From NCBI GenBank assembly GCA_038087015.1, contig JASBNA010000018.1, positions 558,001 to 622,000 of the forward strand: DNA of 64,000 nucleotides. Reading direction: 5' to 3'. This document shows, piece by piece, positions 47,233 through 58,932 of this stretch; positions within the stretch are counted from its first letter, which is position 1; every line of letters starts with the position of its first letter. Source of the stretch: Cerrena zonata (lineage: Eukaryota; Basidiomycota; Agaricomycetes; Polyporales; Cerrenaceae). Both the position numbers and the translations under genes were made by a program. Under the pieces are notes generated by a model. That model saw only the letters and a program-made list of their open reading frames with translations. It ran no database searches and was not told the DNA's origin.

Positions 47233-47705
47233 TAATCAAATAAGATAAGCAACAATTGAGGCTGTCATTACTATATATGGTCATTCTATATTAAAAAAGT
47301 TTTGCAAGTCTTCACATACTGATTTTGCTGCTCTATACTTATAAATAGATATGATTAAAGGGTTAGAACAAGATATAAAGTATATGATAGTAATACTAAT
47401 ATAATCAAACAGAGTGAATAGACTTCTAATAGTTAGTTCTAAATATTAAAAAGCAAACTATACTAGTGTTTAATATACAATTATCTACTTTCTCCTTCCT
47501 ACCTTTTGATATAAGGATAAATGAGTCTTTTCAAGTACTTTGAGTTTTAGTAGGACCAGATAGTAAGCAGAAATGCCAGAAATCTGATATGAATATAGAT
47601 TGAACCTAGGAGTACTAGGCATAGAAAACACCATCTGAGTCCATAACCACTCAGTTATAGCAGAGTAGAGCCTCAATTATTGCTTATCTCATTTGATTAG
47701 ATAAC
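47233..47705. repeat. Inverted repeat pair around a tRNA-like sequence
   Basis: About 32 bp at 47233-47266 (ATCAAATAAGATAAGCAACA, then ATTGAGGCT) recur inverted at about 47670-47705 with two mismatches. The segment between could be a small mobile element. Confidence 0.45.
47590..47668 (-). other. Degenerate tRNA-like sequence, possibly SINE head
   Basis: The minus strand has an A-box-like TAACTGAGTGGTTA (within 47660-47641) and a B-box-like AGGTTCAATCT (47607-47597). Spacing and the GAGTGGTTA phrase recall tRNA-Ser or tRNA-Leu with a long variable arm. The B box lacks the usual CG (GGTTCGA), fitting CpG decay. No acceptor stem pairs well, so it is not a functional tRNA. Confidence 0.35.
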
Positions 47706-49118
47706 TCTGATCTGATCAGCAGCCATATATAGTAGGTTGCTGAGCTTATATAATAAACTATGTAGTCCAGTTCATTATAAGCCTCATAGATGCTGCTACA
47801 TGATCAGCTACTTAAGCATGAGAATGAGAAGTTTCCACCTTATTTGACTTATAGCTAAGCAGCTAATATCCTAGCACTGAGCTATAGGTTTAACTCACAA
47901 CAATATCAAATTTTTCTTAAAATCTATTGAAAGGCTACCTCTCTTATACTTAAAGAGTTTTTGATTCTCTCTATAAGGGTATTCTCTCTTAGGAAAATAT
48001 ATTTAAGTGTATTTTTGCACCTTTTCTTTTAGATTTTACAAAGAGTCTTTTATCAAGGTCTCACACTATGCAAAAGTAAAATTACTATAAAGATATTTTT
48101 ACTGTGATTACTTGGACACCCAATGAACACCTTGCAGTCTAATTAGAAACTCCCTGCTCCTTATGTTTAGATAATTGTACACATGACCAGATTTATTTGT
48201 ATCATATATTAGGGGTTTATGCAGGTATATCACTTTTTTATACAGGCACTTACTTTATTTGTGTCAGAGTAAAAGTGCAGATTGAATACTATAATGGGAG
48301 TACTATATCTTAAAATAAGATAGCTATATGGATATTAGGAGACTCATCACCATATTAGCCATCTTGGCAAGAATAATATCATTATACTTTACCTGGAAAA
48401 GACCTAGTCTAATATTCTATTCAATTTTATTTACAAAGTAAAATGAAGTAGAATCTTGCACAATAACACTAATATCTATCTGACACCATTGAGCCAATGA
48501 GCTACCAGCAGTGGGACTCTTTCACTTGAGCTTAGTATATGTCTTCAATATTTCTAATGCAAAATATTCAAAGTTATTTCAGCCTACATCAGGATCTTTT
48601 AATTCCATTATAGGTGGTGGAGAGGGTGAATCTGTCTATGACAGGTACAATTTTCTATACATGCTAGAGAGAAATATTAACATATATATGCTAACTACAG
48701 GCTCAGTCACATACTTCATCTCATTTAAAGTCAGTATCCAAACAGAGGTGGTCATCTCCCATTTTCCTGATTTCATTTATACTATTCCAACAGTAATGTG
48801 GACAATCTGCATCTATATAAAGTAAACCTTAAATTCTCCCTATATTTGCAACAATGGCATCTATAACTGAATCATCCAGTTATGCCCAGAGAGCTGCAAC
48901 ATTTATAATAGCAGTACTCTAGCTGGTATAATTTGCCTACTTCATACCTCAGACAAGTAAATGTGCTCATGAAAGGCACTACAGTTTCTCTTTAAAACCA
49001 TTATCTGCAGCAGATTTTTACCCTCCTATAAACAAGTCTTTAGTTATAGTGTTTGAGTTGTACTAGAGATGATGTGACTTAAGAATTGTATCATCTGCCA
49101 CTTATTATTAGATGCCTT
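47706..49118. other. AT-rich stretch without gene
   Basis: No feature supported. A 104-codon plus-strand frame at 48511-48825 shows no family features and lies in decayed sequence. Confidence 0.4.
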
Positions 49119-50049
49119 TGTCACGGTCCGTCTCAGAGTGATGCGGAGGTCACTTAGAAGAGAGAGTGAGGGAAGGGTAGGGATACAAGTCGGCAACTCG
49201 GGACCTGTAACGTAGATAGTCAAATACAAATGGACTTGGCTTCAACTTATATATTGTGCCCTTCTAGGATACAGCTCTGGATTTCAGAGACAGTGGAAGT
49301 TGGAGACGTCGGGAAAGTAGGGGACCTAAGATGCAGACGGAGGTAAGTAGGAATACCGGAATAGTCACTAGGATGTTTCGCCAGATTACGGAGTGTCAAC
49401 TAGGAAGTCCTAGAAGACAAGTGAAGAGAGAGAAGTTAAGACAGTGGACTAAACCAAAGTCAAGTCCTGGTCGGGGAATCACATGGAGATCGGAGATATG
49501 AGGACGAATCAAAGTCGAGTTTCGTACTAAGGAAATACAGCGAGTGAGACGAGTATTTATACTATGAGACTCCTACAAGGAACAGAGGACTTAGAGAAAA
49601 TACGAAGGGGAGTGATGTGCGAATGGTGTGATAGAAATAGGGTCAGAATCATAGGACATGTGGAAAGGTATGGGAGGAAAGAATACGAGGTAATTAAACA
49701 AGAGATAAATGAGAAAGATATTACGGGGCTGATGATCGGAGGCCTATTGGCGATGTCGGGAAGGAAGGACATGTGGTAAGGGACTATCTAAAAGAATCAG
49801 CTACGATAAGAGACCATGGATCAGATAAAGGCAAAAAGGTAGAAGGATATCAAAGATAAAGCGGAGGATGAGTCGGAGGGTTGGGGGTAAATAGAATAAA
49901 CAGAAGATGGAAGCATGGCAGAGGAAATGACTGTGGGAAGAGCATGTGAGATACGGGAGTATCAGGCCGAATCGGAAATCGACTAGTGTGGATCGGGTTT
50001 AGTAGGGATTAGGTACGTCACGTGATAGGGGTCTAGCATGGCTCTGACA
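49119..50049 (-). mobile_element. Candidate young solo LTR, 931 bp
   Basis: The block is bounded by TGTCA and TGACA, so it begins TG and ends CA on either strand. On the minus strand it starts TGTCAGAGCCATGC, has a TATAAATACTC box at about 49562 and ends GGACCGTGACA. It is rich in CpG and purine-biased, unlike the AT-rich sequence on either side, so it inserted recently. No internal retroelement genes flank it and no 5-bp duplication is visible (GCCTT and AGTGC). Copia or Gypsy cannot be told. Confidence 0.6.
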
Positions 50050-52312
50050 AGTGCTCAGGATCACTAAGATATTGAGATCTCAGTTGATTTGGAACATCTT
50101 AACATGTGTTTCTAAATAATATATGTCAGAATATAATGATAAGTAATAGGTATAATAATAGTACTACTTACTTGGTTTAACAAATGTCAAATCAAAATCT
50201 CACACTCTATAGTAATTATTGAATAACTAAACATACTTTTTGAGTTACTATACAGTAATGTTTATATCATCTATAATCTTATAGACTATATAAATATATT
50301 AAAGAGAGGTTATAGAAGTAATAAAGCTCATTCTGGGTAGAAATATCAATGGTAGAGATAGGGGTTGCAGAATATCTGTAGACACTATATTTCATAAGTG
50401 CTATATAGTAAGTACTTTCTCACTATAGTAGGTAGTAGAATCAATGCTGATAAAAAGATTATCTTCAATATAGTTATATTTTTTATAAAATAAAATTCTA
50501 TGATTGATATGACTTGAGAGTAACTATTGCATAATAGTGAGTTCTTGAATTTTCAATCTTTTCTATAAGAACCTAGCACTTCAAAGAAGTTGAGCTATAT
50601 TAAATTTTACATTTATACCTAACACTTTTGATATATACAAATATAGATTATAAACCTAATCAGCAGAATCAGTATCTACTACTATATAGTGCTAACTAAC
50701 AATTACCTCAAGTATCTACCTCTATTCCTTCAATGATATAGTCCAGTATATTGGCAAGGTTTCTAATATACTCCTAAATAGTAGCTTTATAAATATTCTC
50801 AACTATATTTATAACAATCTAAGAATGCAAGTGACCATCATTGAAATGAAATAATGAGTCCTTCAATAGTGTGTTTTTCTCAAGAGAAATTATCTAATTC
50901 TTAAATAAGTCACTTATAAGTAGGTAAGAGCAGATGATAGCCATGATGATGTCATCTTTCTAGCCAGTCTTCAACTGATGTTTTTTAAAGATGATACTAA
51001 ATACCTCAAATCTCAATTTACCAAAGATATCACAAGCATTGTAGTACCAGCTTTGTACTAAGAGATCCTGCAAGCCCACAGTAGTAGATACACTATAGTC
51101 AGCAGAAAGATGCTTTCAGTTAATGTTGAAATACTGATAGCATTTATAAATCTAGTCAGTCAAAGTTTCAGAGAGTGTCTTCCCAATGGTGAGGATAGGG
51201 ATATCTATTTTTAAGTAATGCTACTGTTGTAGTATGTGCATTAGATATGGTAGACAAGTGTGATAAGAAGAAATTGCAATTACAGTTGGGGGGAGGTGAG
51301 TCTGATGAAGGCAGAGACAGAGGCAAGGAGATGACAAGCTTAAAGCTTTCCAATAAAGGGATAGATAGTAGAAAAATGGTCTGGGTAGTGGCTGGTGAGT
51401 GCTCAGAGGTAGTAGTGGTTGACAGTGTGAAAGATAGGAAGTAACAAAAAGTAGTTCACAATGTCAACAGGCATGTATAACATCATTGACAAGGCAAACA
51501 ATTTGTGTAGAATTCAAAGAAAGTGTAAGCAGTAGCTTAATAAATGACTAGACACAAAGTATCTTCATTAAGTAACAATAAGCAGGTGAGCAGAGCTGGG
51601 GTTAACAAATGGCAAAGAGAAAATAGTACATGTATGCTAATATAAGTGGCAGGTAGAAGGAAAGGGGCCTAATTAAGAAGTGGTAAGTATAGATGTAGCT
51701 TAGCAGGGTTATACAAGCCAGTGACAATACAGCATAGTCAACAGTAATAGCAAGGACAATGACAATGTTAAACACATCAAACTAGCTATCAAATATAACA
51801 ATAAGCAGTGATTGAACAGTTGAAAAGTAGCAAACAATATAAGATCAAACCTAAGAAGGTAATATTTTTTGACATTAGCAGACTGAATAACAATACATAT
51901 ACAACATACCTAAGATACTTCTGTTTTACCAAAATAGGTCACTTACATATATGCATTAAGTTGCAAATTACAAACAAGGTACCACAAAGACAGAGCACTG
52001 AAGACACTGAATAGAACACCCAATACTGTATATCCAAACTTGACAATATAGCAATGCTGAGAGGGGCACATTATCATTCAGATGTACTTCACACAGAGAT
52101 AGACAGCAACCAGTGTAACATAGGGTGAGAAATATGAATAAACAAGAACAGCATTGAAAGAGACGAAAGAAAGAGTGCTAAGAAACGCAGCAGCAGCATC
52201 GAAAGCAAACACGGAGAGCTGACAAGATCTCTAAGTAGGCATGAATTACAAAGAACGCAAGGTCAGCAAGTACTTTTGGACATCCATCCCTCTCTCATTA
52301 AGAACAGGAAAT
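50050..52312. other. Right edge of the AT-rich island
   Basis: Holds a broken minus-strand ORF (listed) at 50600-51190 and otherwise no gene. Normal composition returns near 52230. Confidence 0.45.
50600..51190 (-). pseudogene. Broken ORF of unknown, probably transposon, origin
   Basis: Reading the minus strand from about 51190 gives protein-like segments in one main frame interrupted by stops: LSADYSVSTTVGLQDLLVQS, WYYNACDIFGKLRFEVFSII, DDIIMAIICSYLLISDLFKN, EKNTLLKDSLFHFNDGHLHS and LANILDYIIEGIEVDT. The spacing of stops at former Trp or Gln codons fits C-to-T decay. I do not recognise the family. Confidence 0.45.
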
Positions 52313-54230
52313 TCAAGCATCGGTAACGGTTACTTCGGCAACCTTTTCTGCCAACTCTTGCACGTCGTCTTTCTTATCCTCTTCGCTTGCGTCCTTTTTG
52401 CCAGCAGCGGCACTAGCGAAACTGAATGAGGGTCGAACGTTCGCGGCTACGGCGCTAACCTTAGCAGGCTCGGGCTTGGGCGAAGAGGGGGTTGTGCCGG
52501 AAGAGGTGCGAGACATGGGAATATCCCGTTGAGAACCTGTGCGCGATGAAGTCCGGGACATCGAGTGCTGAACCACTTTTTCCTTCACTAGCTCTCTGCC
52601 CTTTTCAATCTTTTCTTCTACAGCGGCTTCTCTAGCGGTAACATCTACCGGTCTATTGTGATGTCAGTATAATTATCAGAAAAAAATGAGGAAGGAGAAT
52701 AACATACCTTGCGGCCCCGAAAGGATTCGGGCGAGAGGCGGGGACGGCATGGGAGGGATTGGGGGAGGAAAGAGGAGATGGTACGGCAGAAGTAGCGTTG
52801 GACCGGGGAAGGAGTTCGAGTTTACGGCGGGAGAGTTGAGGTGTGGGGGGTGTCGAATTATTGGCTACAATCAGGATTAGTGGAGGAGACAGAAAGGTCG
52901 ACGTCCAACTTACGTGACGTGCTGTTTCGCGAAACCGGCCCACGGGACCGTCTCCAGTTGTCCTCTTCTGGTGGGCTAGGAGTATCGGTCTCGCGAGGAG
53001 GGCCTCCTCGAAGGCTTCCAAATCTGGGACCGGGAGAGCGTTCCTCAGGAGGACCGGACGGTTTGAATTTGCTGCCTTTTGACCATGTATCTTCCGAATC
53101 AGCAGGACCCGTCGGTCCCGCATCTGGGCTTCGAAGACCCGAGCCTCGGCGTTTGTACGAGGACTCTTCGGGTGGGGGCGCACGAGCAGCGGGGCGGGAG
53201 GATCGCCAATCGTTGACGACGTCAGCGTTAGTTGGGGGAGGAGGTTCACGAGAAGGTAGGCCTTCAGATCGAGGTCCCCTTGGGCCACCTCGGGAAGGAA
53301 GGTCGGGGAGAGGACCGTCGCGACGCCAGGGAGCGTCAAACTTTTCATCGTCAAAACCACCAGCTCCGCCACCAAATCCACCTCGCTCTTTAGCTAATGG
53401 TGGATGAGAACGCTGCTGAAAGGAAATGATGGTGTGAAAACTTACGAGGTTCTGCAACACTGACTCGAATGTTACGACCAGCAAGGCTCTGAAAGGGGTG
53501 TTATTTAAAGAGGATAGGAACTGCACAGAGTCAGACGCACCTCCCCGGATTTGGCCAATGCCGCCTTTAGACCGTCAAGATCAGTGAACTCAACGTAACC
53601 GAAGCCTTTCGGTCGATCATCTCTATCCTTGATAATCTTGACAGATTTGACCTAAGAAGTGCAGAAAGTGGGATAAGCACCAAAGCAAAATATGCAGGGT
53701 ACGGACTGACGTTAGGTGCACCGAAAAACTCTTCAAGGTCTGTTTCGACGAGATCAAAGACCAAGTTACCGATGAAGGCGGTATATGGAGGTTCCGTGGG
53801 AAGAGGAAGGTCTTCACGAGGAGGCCCGGCTCTGTCGGCTACATAAGATAGTATTAAGCACAAGAAGTGAGTCAGGACCAGGCAGAGGGCGTACGTCGAG
53901 AGGAAAGGAAATCGTCCCTGCGCCTGTCACCTGGGCGAGCATCCGAGTCTGAACGTGCGGCAGCTAGATTATCGTGCAATCAGAGGGCGGGCGGACTAAG
54001 AGTGGGCCAAGCATGCTTACGAGCGGTGGGTAATGAGTCCATCTCGTCTGCCCACGATCCTAGAGCTGCAGCAGAATAAGTGAGTAGATCGAGACAGAGA
54101 ACGACATATTGAGTACGAACTGGAGTCCCCTAAGAACTCGTTTAGAGACATTTTCTGTGCTTTCTTGGGCGCTGTAAGAAACGAGTGAGCGGGCTGGGTA
54201 GGGTGAGCGGATATGATGGAACATACCCAT
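52313..54230 (-). CDS. TIF3: Translation initiation factor eIF4B-like, RRM protein
   Basis: Exons 54230-54227, 54171-54121, 54065-54021, 53963-53895, 53838-53711, 53651-53541, 53488-53446, 53393-52914, 52864-52708 and 52652-52313 encode 475 residues. The N-terminus KKAQKMSLNEFLGD then GSWADEMDSLPTA is typical of fungal eIF4B. A single RRM follows with RNP2 AFIGNLVF and RNP1 KGFGYVEF. The rest is a low-complexity Gly/Pro/Arg/Ser region with W-containing DDEKFDAPWRRDGPLPDLPS repeats and a C-terminal acidic/Lys tail. eIF4B stimulates the eIF4A helicase during mRNA scanning. The first coding exon has only four bases (ATG G). Divergent from ARPC2. Confidence 0.88.
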
Positions 54231-54434
54231 ATTGTGTTTATGTTTTGTTTCAGAAACTGAGAGACAAGGCTTTAAGTTAGTGGATGAGAGTAGGCGGAAA
54301 GCTGCTCCCTTGGCGTCTTTCTCCGAGTCCCAAATTTCTCATTTTGGCCACGCGCGTCTATACTGCAGCGTCCGGAGCCGTACTCGACATCGACACAGAC
54401 ATCGTCCTCGTCGTCCACAACATCATACACAACA
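54231..54434. promoter_or_regulatory. Bidirectional promoter region TIF3 / ARPC2
   Basis: 204 bp between divergent start codons, holding both 5' UTRs. GC-rich toward ARPC2 (GACATCGACACAGACATCGT). No clear TATA box. Confidence 0.6.
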
Positions 54435-55603
54435 ATGATCCTGCTAGAGGTACGCTCCCCCGTCTTTGCTCATTATCGATACAAGCTCAATGTCTTGTAG
54501 CCCCACAACTACATTATCCAAACAACTCTCGCAGAGAAATGCACCAAGTTAGTCTTGGACCTGCATACACCCTAATCCCTTCTGACCCTCCCGCAGGCCA
54601 TCTTCTCTTGATGTCCAGTTCGTCGACTTTGATAATGTCCGCTTCCATCTCTCTTCTACAGATCGCAAGACCGCTCTCTTACTCTCCATGAGCATTCGGT
54701 GCTGGGATGAACTGCTCAAGTATGGTGTAAATGATGTCCTCAAGCGCGAGTACGGATCCATGGTCAGGGCGGAGCCCGAGCCAGAGTACAACGTCAGTCT
54801 CGATCTCGACCTCGAACAGTTTCCTCCAGAAGGAGGTCAGTATACTGTCTATACTGTCCTACCGAAACTCATCCCTTATCCTAGAACAACGCGATGCATT
54901 TATCAAGTCAATCGCAATGATTAAACGAAATGCCCTTGCCGCCCCGTTCGAGCTCGCTTTCCAGAGTCAAAAGCAGCTAGAGAATGCCGGATCTGGCCAG
55001 GGTGAGCTCATGGCCCTTCATTATCGTGATGAAGAAGCCATCTACGTCCAAGCTTCTCCCGATCGTGTTACTGTCTTCTTCTCTACCGTCTTCAAGGAAG
55101 AGACCGATCGTATTTTTGGAAAGGTCTTCCTCCAGGTGCGTCTCACTCCTACCACTCGGATACCATGCATGGCCAACTCTTGCCCGTTAGGAATTCGTTG
55201 ATGCTCGACGTCTACCGACGATTCAAAGCGCTCCTCAAGTTCTCTACACCACACGCGACCCCCCTCTCGAAATCCGTCACGTCCCTGGCCTCATCGACTC
55301 TGAAGACGTCGGTTACGTCACTTTCGTCCTCTTTCCTCGACACTTTGCCCATCCGGAGGTAGCTGCCTCAACCATCAGCCACATCCAACTCTTCCGTGAC
55401 TACCTCCACTACCACATCAAATGTTCAAAGGCATACATGCACTCCAGGATGCGGTTCCGCGTGACCGAGTTCCAAAAGGTGCTCAACAGAGCAAAGACGG
55501 AGGCCGCGGTTTCCGATAGGAAAACAGCAAGGTATGTTGCCAGTATCCTGTCGATTTACGCTTTCTTATCTTTTGACGTAGTGGTCGCTCGATGATTCGA
55601 TAG
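54435..55603 (+). CDS. ARPC2: Arp2/3 complex 34-kDa subunit (p34-Arc, ARPC2)
   Basis: Exons 54435-54449, 54501-54547, 54597-54835, 54885-55135, 55191-55531 and 55582-55603 encode 304 residues, matching the 300-residue human protein throughout. Landmarks are the start [130 protein letters not shown] and VLNRAKTE. With ARPC4 it forms the structural core of Arp2/3, which nucleates branched actin filaments at endocytic patches. All five introns are 49-55 nt. Confidence 0.97.
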
Positions 55604-56057
55604 AAGTAAACAGGACCGGAACTGTATTATAGTACTCACAACTGCCCACAATCAGTATACCTTTTGCCTTTCCGCTCTGCGTGTTCAATACTAAGTATCA
55701 ATCATATTTTCTATTCAGTGAGAAAACTCACCTTGAGTACCGTACATATCCGCACATATAATGTGTCAATCAATATGGTGGGTGCTATTCAACTTCATAC
55801 TTACTCATGACGATCGTTGCTCAGAGGTACAATCATACAGTCTAATAGTAATAATGCTTGCACAGTCATTAGCAGGACATCAACTCTAGTACGCCACAAA
55901 AAACGTGTAGTTGCGTGCCTCGTGGACGCAGGCCCTGCGGCAGAAGAGTACAATGACTCAAGGATCGGTGGCCTTTGTCCATAACCAACGTAACAGAACG
56001 CTCTAACACGCAATTTGTCTTCCTGACGTAGCCAGTCAACGACATCACTCTATCATC
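55604..56057. other. Intergenic region with a hydrolase gene fragment
   Basis: Apart from the 100-bp fragment listed next, nothing is recognised. Confidence 0.5.
55726..55825 (-). pseudogene. Fragment of the alpha/beta-hydrolase gene (exons 2-3)
   Basis: The 100 bp align with 58491-58606 of the hydrolase gene about 2.8 kb to the right, roughly 70% identical by eye: ACTCACCTTGAGTAC against CCTCACCTTGAATAC, TGTCAATCA, and CATACTTACTCATGACGATC against CATACTTACGCATGGCGATC. It spans the end of exon 2, the intron and exon 3 with splice sites. The exon 3 version encodes ADMYGTQ. No other exons are present, so it is a relic of a local duplication. Confidence 0.7.
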
Positions 56058-57305
56058 ATGGACCAGGCCGAACTTGGTGTAGGACGTCCTATGAACACCA
56101 ACAAATTCAACAAACAAATCCTCTCTCCGAGTGGCAAAACTCTGCAAATCGCTGAAATGCTACCTCCCCTGCCCAAGAAACGTAAGGCTGCTCAGGCTAT
56201 CTTGACACCCGATAACGCTGAGGGTGTCATACGCAACGCATTCGACCTTACAATGTTTTCTAAATCTCTCGCGAGACAGCCGGAAACCGTGCAGGATCTG
56301 GAAGCTCTGATCAGGTTGATGACGCAGTGCGTCATTGATCAAACGGTACTGGATCCTCGTTGTCCGTTCAACATACGTTACCTAATTGTCTTCAGATTGT
56401 GCCCTTTTCCAGTGTTACAAAACGCCATTTGAAACTACTTGGGCTTGATCTCACCTATCGAATGTCCCTCGATCCCGACGCGGCACTTGATGCAAACGAG
56501 AACTCGCCGTCGAACCGCACCTTGGAAGCTGATGCAATTGATTGTATGCAGAAACATTTCAATGTTTCGGTAAGCAGTACAGCGACTGTGAAACCTGGAG
56601 CTATATCTGAAGATCTTTTAGATGGAAGCTGGCTGTAGAAGCATTATTGGCCAATTCCTTATTGCTGCTGTTGTCTACGCTCAAGAACAGATTGATACAG
56701 ACAGTAAATTGCAGTCTTCTCTCCGCAGGACATACAAGATCATGAAACCACATATCAGTGTTTTTAGTAATCTTCATATTCCCCACACAACTATTACATG
56801 TGATAGTGACAATGTTTCTTACACTTTCCATGGAGTGCTGGATTATGCTATTGGTTTTATTGAGGCAGATGATATTTGTATGTTTTGTTTCTCTTTTCCT
56901 TCTTCCTGACATTGATTGAGTTATTCTGTAACAGTGTCTTTGGGGAGAGGATCGATAGGCTTAGATGCTCATGAGATACTGTGTGGCATTGCTGAGGTTA
57001 ACAGCTTGTCTGAAATGCAAGATGCTGTACCCCAGATCACTGCTCAAGCCCTTACCCTTCTAGCTCTAGGGTGAGTTGTTCACTGGCTCTAATCCTTCCA
57101 TTATATTTATATTCTATTGCTTCAACTTAGGGAGAAGAAAAATTTTACTTGTGCCTTGACAAATGGTGCACTATGGAGATTCTTCACTGCATATAACAAA
57201 GATGAGCATATCAAGATTTATATGTCCCCTGAGTTTGCTGCACAGAATGACAAGGGCATTATCATTGAATGGCTCAGTGATATGGTGAGTGGATTACAAA
57301 ACTAA
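56058..57305 (+). CDS. Protein of unknown function, expanded basidiomycete type; 3' end uncertain
   Basis: Exons 56058-56345, 56396-56569, 56622-56877, 56935-57070 and 57131-57305 give 342 residues. The N-terminal part is Lys/Pro-rich (LPPLPKKRKAAQA). The C-terminal part contains GVLDYAIGF, then CGIAEVNSLSEMQDAVPQIT, and LTNGALWRFF. The D...E-x-N spacing looks like a PD-(D/E)XK nuclease fold whose usual Lys is Asn here (inference). Such proteins form large lineage-specific families in mushrooms. Exons 1-2 have normal GC and CpG, while exons 3-5 and the flank to 57760 are AT-rich. Translation ends either at the TAA at 57305 or, if GTGAGT at 57285 is a donor, in a lost exon, so the gene may be truncated. 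Confidence 0.5.
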
Positions 57306-57766
57306 AGGAACTAGGATCTGATCTTAGAGTTATGAGATTTTATGCCCAATCTCTCCTATGGTGGCTACAAAATTTGATGAGGAGGTTGAATATAAGTAAC
57401 CATGTATACTACCCAAGCCAAGACATATGAGTAGATGTGTCAGGAGTTCAGAAATATTATCATTTCAAGATTGGGTGATAAGTATCTGTACAGTGGATAC
57501 CTTTTTTGATATGCAAGTTTAATAAGCAGATCAGCTATAGTAAGAAGATACAATGAAATAACTGCAGACTGAGAGATGAGCATTTGGAAGGTGATTGTTC
57601 CTTGTGATACATATTACAATACCAAGGTCATGGGGAAACTCGCTCCTATTGATCATTGGAGTTATGCCTTGTTGGAGCACAATGAGAGGTGAAGTTGGGG
57701 TGAGGGATATTATCATGGAGGACAAGGAAATATGTGAAAGTCTCTGATATACAGTAATTGGTACAT
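57306..57766. other. AT-rich 3' flank
   Basis: Low-CpG sequence like the preceding exons. Possibly the decayed end of the preceding gene; no continuing frame found. Confidence 0.4.
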
Positions 57767-58932
57767 TCACAAACTAGAAATAGGTGTGCTATGAGAGGGG
57801 ACAGCTAGAACTTCCTTCCATATAAACTCCGCCATCTGGTGGATCATCTCCGTTGTGCATTTATGTCCTACCCCAGCCTCCAATATCACCTTTTTCACGC
57901 CGTTCGGTCCAACATTGAGTTTCTCGAAGAACGGCTCTGTAGCAGCAAACGGAACGAGGAGATCCTCAGCTCCAGAAAGAGCCAATATCTTCTTCCCGTA
58001 GAATGGATTGGATGAATCCGATAGTTCGTACGGGGCGTGAACGGGGTCGTTGGCTTCGATGACTTGTCGAAGAGATTCGGGAAGATATGGAGGTTTAAGT
58101 TGTATTCCGGATGTCTTTGCTCTTTTCGACATCAAGGCAAGGTAATCCGCACCACCTTCAAGTTTGAAACATATCAATCAACTTTATTAGATTGAATACG
58201 ACTATGCTCACCGATGATTGGGATGCCTACCTTCACCCGAGGATCTTGGTCAAAGAAATGTTATCTCTGTCAAACTCGCAAAATGATCGGCCCTGCTCAC
58301 CATTTCGTAAAGTGATCCAAGCCGAGTGACCACCCAAGCTCACACCAGAAACCGACCACTGTTGGATAGATCTCTCTCCGTTTGGATACAGAAAGGCCGG
58401 TAGAAAGTCGATCAAGAAAGAAACGTCCAGAGCGGAGCCAACTGCGAATTCATTTCTAAACATACGCATACAATCAGTTCCGTTCAACGAGAGACCTCAC
58501 CTTGAATACTGTACATGTCCACACTAGTAATATGTCAATCAGTACCATGAGTTTATCGTTTATCATCATCGGTCATACTTACGCATGGCGATCGTTGTTC
58601 AAACCAAATTCATTCCATCCTATGTTCGCCAAGGAGTTGACCTCGCGAGAGCCATGATTTCGGTGATCCTAAGTGGCATGAGACGTCAATACCTCTAAAC
58701 ATGAGTCATGACGTACAAAGGTGACGACAAGTAGGTCAAGATTGGACGATGAGGCCCGATCTTTCTCAGAGATCTCCTTCAGAAGTTGCTCAGCGACCCC
58801 CTCATTATCGGCTGAAGATCTCGTACGCCCATGCAAGAGGAACAAGACAGATATAGGACGGGAAGTGCTTGGCAAAGAATACACATTGACATTCAATCCT
58901 CCAATGAGCAAAGTATTCTTCGAGACTGACAT
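57767..58932 (-). CDS. Alpha/beta hydrolase (serine esterase-like)
   Basis: Exons 58932-58717, 58668-58583, 58523-58501, 58441-58301, 58244-58212 and 58155-57767 encode 295 residues. The oxyanion-side motif LFLLHGR, then DHRNHGSR, precede the nucleophile elbow GVSLGG (Ser about 143). LALSGAEDLLVP supplies a likely acid and GVGHKCTTEM the catalytic His. No signal peptide, so probably cytosolic. Substrate unknown; the N-terminal DHRNHGSR and YSIQVGSALDVSFLIDFL are typical of an uncharacterised fungal hydrolase family. Introns are 48-59 nt. A duplicated fragment of exons 2-3 lies at 55.7 kb. Confidence 0.83.

Larger units (their letters stand above)
29000..52230. other. AT-rich, CpG-depleted transposon island
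   Basis: About 23 kb without a convincing host gene. From about 41815 to 45195 I could find no CpG dinucleotide at all, whereas the hAT element (35.8-40.2 kb) and the LTR-like block (49.1-50.0 kb) contain many. Nested and decayed mobile elements, listed separately, fill much of it. The pattern fits cytosine methylation followed by deamination, or RIP-like mutation, in heterochromatin. A pericentromeric position is possible but unproven. Confidence 0.75.

Noticed and set aside
47850..47920. Second tRNA-like sequence on the plus strand
   Set aside because: The A-box-like and B-box-like motifs are only about 32 bp apart, too close for a tRNA, and no stems form.
29000..52230. Centromere
   Set aside because: AT-richness and nested transposons are compatible, but nothing in the window proves it and elements differ in age.
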